Source: Agrobacterium genomosp. 13 str. CFBP 6927 (GTDB lineage Bacteria > Pseudomonadota > Alphaproteobacteria > Rhizobiales > Rhizobiaceae). Taken from it: a stretch of 64,000 nucleotides of DNA. The notes below the pieces were generated by a model, which made no database searches, was not told the origin of the DNA, and worked only from the letters and a program-made list of their open reading frames with translations. A program made the translations under genes and the position numbers. Below, piece by piece: positions 17,222 to 24,582 of this stretch. Each line of letters begins with the position of its first letter. Position 1 is the stretch's first letter. The stretch lies in contig LT009757.1 in assembly GCA_900012615.1 (NCBI GenBank), positions 1,829,851 through 1,893,850 of the forward strand. The letters run 5' to 3'.

Positions 17222-18397
17222 TCAGGCAGAAAGACCGCAGGCGTTCAGCATGGTCTTGAGCTTGGTCTGCACTTCGGCCCATTCGGATTCGGGTTCCGAG
17301 GCCTCAACGATGCCGGCGCCCGCAAAGAGCCGCACGGTTTCCCGCTGCACGGTGCCGCAACGGATTGTCACCACCCATTCGCCGTTACCCTCGGCATCCG
17401 TCCAGCCGACCATGCCGGTGAACAGCCCGCGCTCGAAGGGCTCGACGAAGCGGATGAGACGATGGGCGCGTTCGGTGGGAAAACCGCAAACGGCCGGTGT
17501 CGGATGCAGCAGGCACGCCAGCTGCAACGCATTGGTGTCGGGATCGGCAAGCCGGCCCTCGATGCGCGTCGAAAGATGCCAGAGAGCCGCGGTGCTGATG
17601 AGGGAGGGCTTTTCTGGAACGTCGATTTCAGCGCAGCAGGGCGAAAGCAGCGAGCGGATATCCTGGATCACCAGGCTATGCTCGTAGTGGTCCTTTTCCG
17701 ACGCCGCAAGACGGTCGGCATTGGCCTTGTCCGCCACCGGGTCGGTCATGCGCTTTGCCGATCCTGCGAGCGGGTTCGAGATGACTTTTTCGCCCTGCTT
17801 GCGGATGAGAAGCTCGGGGCTGACGCCGATCAGATCACCGCCGTCTGGCAGCGGAATGCGGAACTGGTAACCTTCGCGGTTCTGTTTGGCGAGGCTGGCG
17901 AGCAATCTTTCGACATTGACCTCGGAGGCGAAGGTCAGTTCGCGCATCACCGAAAGCACCGCCTTGCGGACCTCGGAGTGGCGGAAATTGACGATGGCAT
18001 GTTCGACGGCATGCTTGAAACCGCTCTCGTCGGGCAGGCTGTTCTGACCCACAAGCGCGGGCATCGCCGAATCAGTCGAGGCCGCAGCGGTGCCCTTTGT
18101 GCTCCACTCATAGTTGTCCGGGATATAAAGGCATGACGGTTCGCTGACATCGAAGGGGATCGCGCCAATGGCGATGGGATTGTCCTGCCCCGCCCTGCGC
18201 GCCCGCTCAAAAGCGCCCTTTATCGCTTGCTGCAAAGGACTTGCGACGTCTTCGCCGCCGCGGGCGGGAAGCTTTATCTTTTCGCGAATACCCCTGGCAC
18301 GCAATTCCCCGGTGCCGGAAGTAAATAGAAATTCTCTATTAAAATCAGTAATTTCGTCGGATTCGACGTCATTCGTCCTGAGTGCCCCAGTTTTCAT
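17222..18397 (-). CDS. entC: Isochorismate synthase (EntC/DhbC/VibC)
   Basis: 391-aa chorismate-utilising enzyme that converts chorismate to isochorismate, the first committed step to 2,3-dihydroxybenzoate. Family elements are LAGSAKR in the middle, EHSLVIQDIR, the LLHPTPAVCGFP block (about residues 303-314) and the C-terminal RCGTVQRETVRLFAGAGIV. The ATG at 18397 has a near-perfect AGGAGG 7 bases upstream. It is the first gene of the leftward operon and diverges from the NRPS gene across a short region with an iron-box palindrome. Confidence 0.95.
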   Translation of the reverse strand: MKTGALRTNDVESDEITDFNREFLFTSGTGELRARGIREKIKLPARGGEDVASPLQQAIKGAFERARRAGQDNPIAIGAIPFDVSEPSCLYIPDNYEWSTKGTAAASTDSAMPALVGQNSLPDESGFKHAVEHAIVNFRHSEVRKAVLSVMRELTFASEVNVERLLASLAKQNREGYQFRIPLPDGGDLIGVSPELLIRKQGEKVISNPLAGSAKRMTDPVADKANADRLAASEKDHYEHSLVIQDIRSLLSPCCAEIDVPEKPSLISTAALWHLSTRIEGRLADPDTNALQLACLLHPTPAVCGFPTERAHRLIRFVEPFERGLFTGMVGWTDAEGNGEWVVTIRCGTVQRETVRLFAGAGIVEASEPESEWAEVQTKLKTMLNACGLSA

Positions 18398-18437
18398 GGG
18401 ATGCCTCCTGTGCGAGTGGTTGACGATGGCTTATACT

Positions 18438-18452
18438 TGATTATGATAATCA
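18438..18452. promoter_or_regulatory. Iron-box palindrome (RirA IRO TGA-N9-TCA; Fur-box-like)
   Basis: TGATTATGATAATCA is a perfect 7+1+7 palindrome and an exact TGA-N9-TCA, the IRO pattern bound by RirA in rhizobia and agrobacteria. The overlapping 19-mer at 18439-18457 also matches the enterobacterial Fur consensus at 15 of 19 positions (my count). It lies 41 bases upstream of the entC start and 27 bases upstream of the chosen NRPS start, so one bound repressor could close both divergent units. Regulator identity is inferred. Confidence 0.75.
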
Positions 18453-18478
18453 TGTTTTGTCAATCGGTGCAAAGTCAC

Positions 18479-21400
18479 ATGCTAAATTTAACCCCCATGC
18501 AGGGTGCTTATTGGGTCGGTCGAGAGGCGGGCGGGATACTCGGAAAAGTTACGCCGCATCTTTATCTCGAGTTCGAAGGCCCGCGGCTGGAGGCGGAAAG
18601 ACTGGCTGTCGCGGTCGATAAACTGTGCCGGCGTCACCCCATGCTCAGCCTCAGGATCGATGCAGAAGGGTGCCAGAGTGTGGACCCCGCCGGCCGGCCG
18701 CTCCGCCTCGACGTGGAGGACATGACCGCACTGGATGAGGAAGCGCTTGCGCATCGTCTTGCCGTCAAGCGTGAGGAGTGGAGCCATCGTCAGGCTGATC
18801 TCCGTGTCTCACCGCCTGCGGCCCTGTCGATCAGCCTGCTGCCTGCGGGCCGCACCCGGCTGCATGTGGATACCGACATGCTGGCGATCGATCCGGCCAG
18901 CGTGCGAATCGTGATGGAGGACCTCGCCCGTTTTTATGAAGGTGGCGCAGATGAAGGCGCGCTTTCGGCTGAGCCGCCGCCGTCTTTTTTCAGCTGGGCG
19001 GAGCGTCTTCTGTCCGATGCGGACCTCAAGGCCCAGCGTGAAAAGGATCGGCTGTGGTGGCGGCAACAGATCACCGATATTCCAGACGCCCCGCCATTGC
19101 CGTTCTTGCCCGATGACGCGTCACGCGCCGTTCATACCGATCGCCTTGCCGCGACGCTTTCACCGGCTGAACGCAGCAGTCTGGAACAGCTGGCGCGGCG
19201 CTGCTGCGTGACCACGTCCACCCTCCTGCTCGGTGTTTTTGCCCTGTCGCTCTCGCAGGCGACGGCTACGGAAAAATTCCGGCTTTCGGTGCCGGGCTTC
19301 TGGCGGGCGCCTTTGGTGGAAGGGGTCGATGACATCGTCGGTGAGTTCTCCAATGTTCTCGTGCTCGGTGTCGACATCAGGCCCAGGGAGAGCCTGGAGC
19401 GGCTGCTTAGGCGGCTTTTTGACGAGATGAACGGGCGTCTCGCGCACCAGTCCTATCCCGGCGTCAGTGTCATGCGCGATCTTTCCCGGCTGCGCGGCGG
19501 TTTGCAAAGCTCGCCGGTGGTCTTCACCGCGGGTGTCGATCTTGCCGGTGGCGACCTGTTTTCCGAGCGCGTCGGGCGGGTGTTCGGTCCGATGATCCAC
19601 ACCGTCTCGCAAGGGCCGGGCGTTGCGCTGGATGCGCAGGTTGCGGCGCTGGATGGCGGGCTTCTGATCAACTGGGACGTGCGGCTCGACGCCCTGCCGG
19701 AAAGCTGGCTGCGCCCACTTTTTGAGACCTACACCGCGCTTCTTCGTCGTCTCGCTGAAAGCCCCGATCTTGTTTCAGAGACTGTGGAGCGATTCGGCTT
19801 GCAAGCGCCGGAAGCGACAGCGCAGACAAAAGGAAATCCCATGGAACGGCCTCTCTCAGCCTTGCAAAAGGCCTATCTGCTCGGTCGTGGCACCCACCTG
19901 CCGCTCAGCGGTGTGGCGATGCAGGAATTCCGCGAATATCGCGGCAATATCGATCCGGCATTGCTTCGCTCGCGTCTGACAGCAATGGTTGCGCGGCACG
20001 AAAGCCTGCGCACCCGCATCGATGAGCGGCGTCTGGTGCAGGTGGTCTCAGAAGAGCCGAAGCTCAACCTTGATATTGTTGATCTTTCAAACCTGTCCGC
20101 TGCCGACGCCGAAGCGCGGATGGACGCCGCGCGGCGGGATTTCTCGCATGCCCATTTCGATCTTGCCGCCTCTCCCTGGCAGGTAACGGTCTTTCGCTTG
20201 CCGGAAATTGCGGCAGGCGATGGGGTGGTGGTCTTCCTGCGTTTCGACGCCCTCATTCTTGACGGGCGGGGAATAGCCAGCCTTGCGGCGGAACTCTTCG
20301 ATGACGTCGTGCCGCCCGCATCAACCGTAGCAACCACCGCCGCGCAGCAGGATATCGCAGCGGCCCGCGCCGAAGATGCCGCCTATTGGGCGGGGAAACT
20401 TGAGGGTGCGGAAGTACCTTCTCAATTGCCATGGAAAGCCGCGCTCGAAACCATTGCCGTTTCGCGTTACAGCCGCCAGAGCCTGACCGTGGAAAAACAA
20501 CGCTTTACCACCTTTTCACGGATCGGCGCGAAAGAGCGCCTGTTCAAGAATTCGGCGCTGACGGCGGTGATCCTCGATGTGCTGTCGCTTTGGCTGAACG
20601 AAGGCGCCCTCGTCGTCGGCATTCCCGTCGCCCCGCAGGTGGAAGGCGCGTTTGCCAATCGCTCGAGCTTCATCGCGGTCAAATGGGAGGCGGCCAGGGG
20701 CGATTTTGCGGAGCGGGCCGCAGCTTTGCAAACGGATGTGCTTGAGGGCCTCAACCACCTCGCATTTTCGGGGATCGATCTCAATCGCATCCTTCTCAAC
20801 GCCAATCCAGGTGGGCTTGCGCTGCCTGTGGTCATCACCAATGGCCTCTCCTGGCCCACGCTTTCGCAATCGTCCACGCTGCGCTGGACGGACGGGCTGA
20901 CCCAGACACCGCAGGTGGCGCTGGATTTCCGCTTTTCGCAAAATCCGGATGGCGATCTCGTCCTCGATATCGATTATGCGGAACAGGCGATCGATGGCGC
21001 AATGGTGGCGGATATTCTCGGTGCCATCGAACGCGCCATTGCCGCGATCATGGCCCGCGGGACTTTCTCGCTCAATCCGCGAGAGGTCGTCGATCTTTCC
21101 CATTACCGGCTGAATGGTGACGAGGGGAGTTTCGTCTGCCCGCCATTTCTGGAACGGATCGCCGCCCATCTTTTTGAGGGTGACCGGTCGCGCACGGCGC
21201 TGATAAGCGGCAAACGGCGTATCGCCTATGGCGAACTCGCAGATTTGGTGGCACGGGCCATGGCCGGCCTGAAGGGGCGTGGCGTCGGTCGCGGGGATGT
21301 CGTGGCGGTGTGCCTGCCACGCAGTCCGGAGCATACGGCCGTCACGCTGGCCGCCGCGCTCTCGGGTGCGATCTGGGTGCCGGTGGATGCCGGTTCACCG

Positions 21401-22918
21401 GAGGACCGCCTGCGCTACCTGCTGACCAATTGCCGCCCGGCCATCATCGTTGCCCGCAATGTTCCGCAAGGCTTTGAGGCTATCGATCCGGAGGAGCTTC
21501 TGTCGACGCCGGCCACTTCCGATGTGCCCGTTGTCATGGCGGAACTGGCCGCGCTTTCGGCGAGCGAGGATCCTGCCTATTATCTCTACACGTCAGGCAC
21601 GACCGGCAAACCGAAATGCGTTGTGCTTTCCAACCGCGCCACGGCCAATGTCGTCGGCGGCACGCTTTCGGAATGGGGCGTGACGGCAAGCGATGTGTTC
21701 ATTTCAGTCACGCCTTTGCATCACGACATGTCTGTCTTCGATGTCTTCGGCGCGCTTGCCGCCGGTGCGACGCTGGTGCTGCCGGAACCCGGCGAGGAAA
21801 AGGATGCGGTTCGCTGGAACGAACTGGTGGCCGAACATGGCGTGACGCTGTGGTGCTCGGTGCCGGCCATCCTTGAAATGCTCCTGTCCTGCCGCCGCGG
21901 CGATCAGCTCGGCTCGCTCCGGCTCGTCGCGCAGGGCGGTGACTACATCAAGCCTTCCGTCATCGAGGAGATGCGCCGGCTGAAGCCCGACATGCGGCTG
22001 ATATCGCTTGGCGGGCCGACGGAAACGACCATCTGGAGCATCTGGCACGAGATCGTGGCAGAAGACACCACGGCGATACCCTACGGACACCCCTTACCCG
22101 GCAATCGATATTTCATCCTCAACGATCAGGGCGGGCATTGCCCGGTGGGCGTTGTCGGCCGCATCCACACGGCGGGCGTGAATGTGGCGATCGGTTATCT
22201 GGAGGATGGCGCGATCACCCAGACGGATTTCGTGACGGTCAACGATCCCGACGCAAATGCGGTCCGCGCGTTTCGGACCGGCGACCGGGGCCGTTACCGG
22301 CTGGATGGCAAGATCATGTTTGCAAGCCGGGTCAACGGCTACGTCAAGATACGCGGGGTGCGCGTCTCGCTGCCTGATGTGGAAAACGAACTTATCCGCC
22401 ACCCTTCCATCCAGCGGGTGCTGGTGGTGGATTACGGTGCCGAGCAGAAAGGCGAGGCCGCCATCGGCGTGCTTTACGTTCCGATGCCCGGTATCGACCT
22501 CTCGGCTGCCGATCTGCGCAGTTTCGCCCGCAGACACCTGCCGGAATCCCACGTGCCCGGCCGTTTTCTCAATGTCGCCGACCTGCCGCTCTCGGCCAAT
22601 GGCAAACCGGATCGCCGCCGCGCCCGCGAATTGCTGACGGTTGCAGAACCGGCGAAAACGCCGGCGGCTGTGGCAGTCAAGGTGGCCGATCAGGGCGATC
22701 GCCGCGTGCTGGATATCTATCTTGGCGTGCTGGGCAAAAGACCCGCGAATGTGGACATGAACAGCGATCTGCTGGCGCTTGGCCTCTTGCCGTCGCATCT
22801 GAAAACCGTCTCGGCTGAAATCCGCAGCGCCTTCGGCGTGGAACTGACGCCGCAGCAGCTTTTACGGTGCCGCAGCGCCAGGCAGGTCAGCTCGCTTTTA
22901 CCGGCTTCCGCGGCATGA
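18479..22918 (+). CDS. NRPS, Cy-Cy-A with a degenerate carrier-like C-terminus (N-terminal half of VibF)
   Basis: 1479-aa synthetase. Domain order: Cy1 (about 1-430; motif DMLAIDPAS at 133-141 is the exact DxxxxDxxS), Cy2 (about 455-890; DALILDGRG at 590-598 has Gly for the final Ser), A (about 900-1395; TSGTTGKPK at 1038-1046, SLGGPTETTIW), then a carrier-like tail whose phosphopantetheine motif is disturbed (GLLPSHL, Ser1439, shifted GGxS). VibF is Cy-Cy-A-C-PCP-C in one chain; here the C-PCP-C part is a separate gene at 24.6-27.5 kb. It should activate Thr, Ser or Cys and form an oxazoline or thiazoline with dihydroxybenzoate. I start at ATG 18479, where core motif LTPMQ begins; 18401 would put the iron box inside the coding region. 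Confidence 0.9.
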   Translation: MLNLTPMQGAYWVGREAGGILGKVTPHLYLEFEGPRLEAERLAVAVDKLCRRHPMLSLRIDAEGCQSVDPAGRPLRLDVEDMTALDEEALAHRLAVKREEWSHRQADLRVSPPAALSISLLPAGRTRLHVDTDMLAIDPASVRIVMEDLARFYEGGADEGALSAEPPPSFFSWAERLLSDADLKAQREKDRLWWRQQITDIPDAPPLPFLPDDASRAVHTDRLAATLSPAERSSLEQLARRCCVTTSTLLLGVFALSLSQATATEKFRLSVPGFWRAPLVEGVDDIVGEFSNVLVLGVDIRPRESLERLLRRLFDEMNGRLAHQSYPGVSVMRDLSRLRGGLQSSPVVFTAGVDLAGGDLFSERVGRVFGPMIHTVSQGPGVALDAQVAALDGGLLINWDVRLDALPESWLRPLFETYTALLRRLAESPDLVSETVERFGLQAPEATAQTKGNPMERPLSALQKAYLLGRGTHLPLSGVAMQEFREYRGNIDPALLRSRLTAMVARHESLRTRIDERRLVQVVSEEPKLNLDIVDLSNLSAADAEARMDAARRDFSHAHFDLAASPWQVTVFRLPEIAAGDGVVVFLRFDALILDGRGIASLAAELFDDVVPPASTVATTAAQQDIAAARAEDAAYWAGKLEGAEVPSQLPWKAALETIAVSRYSRQSLTVEKQRFTTFSRIGAKERLFKNSALTAVILDVLSLWLNEGALVVGIPVAPQVEGAFANRSSFIAVKWEAARGDFAERAAALQTDVLEGLNHLAFSGIDLNRILLNANPGGLALPVVITNGLSWPTLSQSSTLRWTDGLTQTPQVALDFRFSQNPDGDLVLDIDYAEQAIDGAMVADILGAIERAIAAIMARGTFSLNPREVVDLSHYRLNGDEGSFVCPPFLERIAAHLFEGDRSRTALISGKRRIAYGELADLVARAMAGLKGRGVGRGDVVAVCLPRSPEHTAVTLAAALSGAIWVPVDAGSPEDRLRYLLTNCRPAIIVARNVPQGFEAIDPEELLSTPATSDVPVVMAELAALSASEDPAYYLYTSGTTGKPKCVVLSNRATANVVGGTLSEWGVTASDVFISVTPLHHDMSVFDVFGALAAGATLVLPEPGEEKDAVRWNELVAEHGVTLWCSVPAILEMLLSCRRGDQLGSLRLVAQGGDYIKPSVIEEMRRLKPDMRLISLGGPTETTIWSIWHEIVAEDTTAIPYGHPLPGNRYFILNDQGGHCPVGVVGRIHTAGVNVAIGYLEDGAITQTDFVTVNDPDANAVRAFRTGDRGRYRLDGKIMFASRVNGYVKIRGVRVSLPDVENELIRHPSIQRVLVVDYGAEQKGEAAIGVLYVPMPGIDLSAADLRSFARRHLPESHVPGRFLNVADLPLSANGKPDRRRARELLTVAEPAKTPAAVAVKVADQGDRRVLDIYLGVLGKRPANVDMNSDLLALGLLPSHLKTVSAEIRSAFGVELTPQQLLRCRSARQVSSLLPASAA

Positions 22919-22968
22919 GCTCCATCATCGCGGCCAGAACATCATAGAAATAACCCAAGGAAAAACAG

Positions 22969-24315
22969 ATGGCGCATATTGATCCTGCCGGCGGCTGGCT
23001 TCCCCTGACCCAGCCGCAACTCGATTTCTGGGAGGAGTTCTCCTTCCACCCCGACGAGCCGGTCTCCACCGTCGCCCATTACATCGATCTTTCCGGCGCC
23101 GTGAATGAAGGTGCCCTTCTTGAAGCGATCAAACGCACCGTGCGCGAATCGCAGGTACTGTCGATCCGTTTCCGCATGGGTGAGGATGGCGAGGCGCCGC
23201 AGCAATGCTGCGATCCGCAGCATGCTCCTGTGGTCGAGCTTGTCGATCTGCGCGCCGATGCAGTTCCCTTCGAAGAAGCGATGCTGCGGATGAATGCCGA
23301 TGTCGAGGCAAGGCTTGATCTTCGAACCGACAGGCTCTCTGCGCAGGTGCTTTACCGCATCACTGACGACCGTTACCTCTGGTATATCCGCGCCCATCAT
23401 ATCGTTGTTGATGGTTATGGCCTGACGCTGGTGGAGCAGCGCTGCGGGCAGCTTTACGGGCACTATTGCGGCAAGGGCGAGGCCGGTCCCGATTTTCATC
23501 CCTTCGGCAGTTTTCTCGCAGAGGAGGATGCCTATCGGCAGAGCCGCCGTTTCGAAAAGGATCGCGATTTCTGGACGGCCTATCTTGCTCCGCCGGTGGA
23601 TTTGCCCGTGCTGGACAAGGATTGTGAGGATTATGGCGGTGGCGGCCTGCATGCCGATGCGGGACTGCCGGAAGGGTTCAGCACAAGGCTGCAACATATA
23701 TCCCGCGCACTGGAGATCGGCTGGCCAGACCTGCTGGTGCTGCTTTCCGGCCTCTATCTTCACCGCAACTTGCCGCGCCCGGATCGCGACGTGCTGACGC
23801 TGTGGCTGCCCTTCATGAGCCGCTGGGGCAGCGTTGGCGCGCATATGCCCGCCATGCTCGTCAATATATTGCCGTTCCATCTGACAATCGAACCGCAGGA
23901 AACCCTTGGCGGCTTCCTTGCGCGCAATGCCGCCAATCTGCGCAAACAGCGCCTGCATGGCCGCTACCGCATCGAACAGATCGCCGCTGACCAGGAGATA
24001 TCGAAGGGCCGGCGGTTCTTTTTCTCTCCGCTCATCAACGTCCTGCCTTTCAGCGCACCGGTCTTTGCGGAGCTTGAAGTTTCCCGGCACATTCTCGCCA
24101 ACGGCCCCGGCGATGGCTTCAACCTGACCTTCCGTGGCGAGGATGACGGCAGCGATCTCAATCTGCATATCGACGCGGATTCGGCGTTGACGGAAGCGGA
24201 CGATTTCGCGCGCTATCGCGAGGAGCTGCCGCTGTTTCTGGATGCCATGCTGCACAGCGAGGCGCTGGCGGTTGCGGCTGAAGAGGTTTCCGCGAGGTTC
24301 CGCCGGGCGGTTTGA
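22969..24315 (+). CDS. Free-standing condensation protein, VibH-like amide synthase
   Basis: 448 aa, a single NRPS condensation domain without attached carrier. The catalytic motif is intact: HHIVVDG at 143-149 (His144 the likely base). In vibriobactin synthesis VibH joins dihydroxybenzoate from VibB to a primary amine of norspermidine. The equivalent here would use a polyamine, spermidine if the product is agrobactin. It lies 50 bases after the NRPS gene in the same direction, with AAGGAA before its ATG, and ends before a repeat and a terminator. Polyamine identity is inferred from the related pathway. Confidence 0.9.
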   Translation: MAHIDPAGGWLPLTQPQLDFWEEFSFHPDEPVSTVAHYIDLSGAVNEGALLEAIKRTVRESQVLSIRFRMGEDGEAPQQCCDPQHAPVVELVDLRADAVPFEEAMLRMNADVEARLDLRTDRLSAQVLYRITDDRYLWYIRAHHIVVDGYGLTLVEQRCGQLYGHYCGKGEAGPDFHPFGSFLAEEDAYRQSRRFEKDRDFWTAYLAPPVDLPVLDKDCEDYGGGGLHADAGLPEGFSTRLQHISRALEIGWPDLLVLLSGLYLHRNLPRPDRDVLTLWLPFMSRWGSVGAHMPAMLVNILPFHLTIEPQETLGGFLARNAANLRKQRLHGRYRIEQIAADQEISKGRRFFFSPLINVLPFSAPVFAELEVSRHILANGPGDGFNLTFRGEDDGSDLNLHIDADSALTEADDFARYREELPLFLDAMLHSEALAVAAEEVSARFRRAV

Positions 24316-24323
24316 ATGGCCGG

Positions 24324-24344
24324 GTCCTCTGCACAAAAGAGGAC
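24324..24344 (+). other. Small hairpin after the vibH-like gene
   Basis: 7-bp inverted repeat GTCCTCT/AGAGGAC with a 7-base loop, eight bases after the stop codon. No T-run follows, so it may be only a 3'-end stabiliser; the better terminator lies at 24530. Confidence 0.35.
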
Positions 24345-24358
24345 GGAAAATCTCTCCC

Positions 24359-24471
24359 CGTCATACCGGGCTTGACCCGGTATCCAGCCGCCGCGCGTCT
24401 GCGCGGCGAGAAGAGTCTTTCGCGATCAATGACTTGATCGCACTGGACCCCGGATCTAGTCCGGGGTGACG
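24359..24471. repeat. RIME-like palindromic intergenic repeat, copy A
   Basis: About 113 bp made of four successive hairpins: ATACCGGG/CCCGGTAT, CGCCGCG/CGCGGCG, CGATCAA/TTGATCG and CCCCGGA/TCCGGGG. It begins with CGTCAT and ends with GTGACGG, so the ends are inverted. It is very similar, in the same orientation, to copy B at 58142. This matches the mosaic palindromic elements known from rhizobial genomes. Confidence 0.85.
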
Positions 24472-24529
24472 GGGCGCAAATGCTGCGGCTTCGTCAAACA
24501 GATCTACGTAAAGGAATTATCAGCAAAAC

Positions 24530-24562
24530 AAACCCGGCGCCGCTATGCGACGCCGGGTTTTT
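24530..24562. terminator. Bidirectional rho-independent terminator between convergent NRPS genes
   Basis: Perfect 10-bp stem AAACCCGGCG/CGCCGGGTTT with an 11-base loop and a T5 run on the plus strand. On the minus strand it ends in GTTTGTTTTG. It lies 20 bases beyond the stop of the C-PCP-C gene and ends the rightward vibH-like transcript, so it serves both convergent units. Confidence 0.85.
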
Positions 24563-24582
24563 CTGTGCGCTCTTGCCCGCAC

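Noticed and set aside
18401-18478. Upstream extension of the Cy-Cy-A protein
   Set aside because: The added 26 residues are not Cy-like, the start lies four bases from the divergent entC start, and it would place the iron box in the coding region.
24242-24469. Small open frame covering repeat copy A (and similar ones at 58116-58301 and 60908-61123)
   Set aside because: The peptides are translations of the palindromic repeat, a frequent false gene call in rhizobial genomes.
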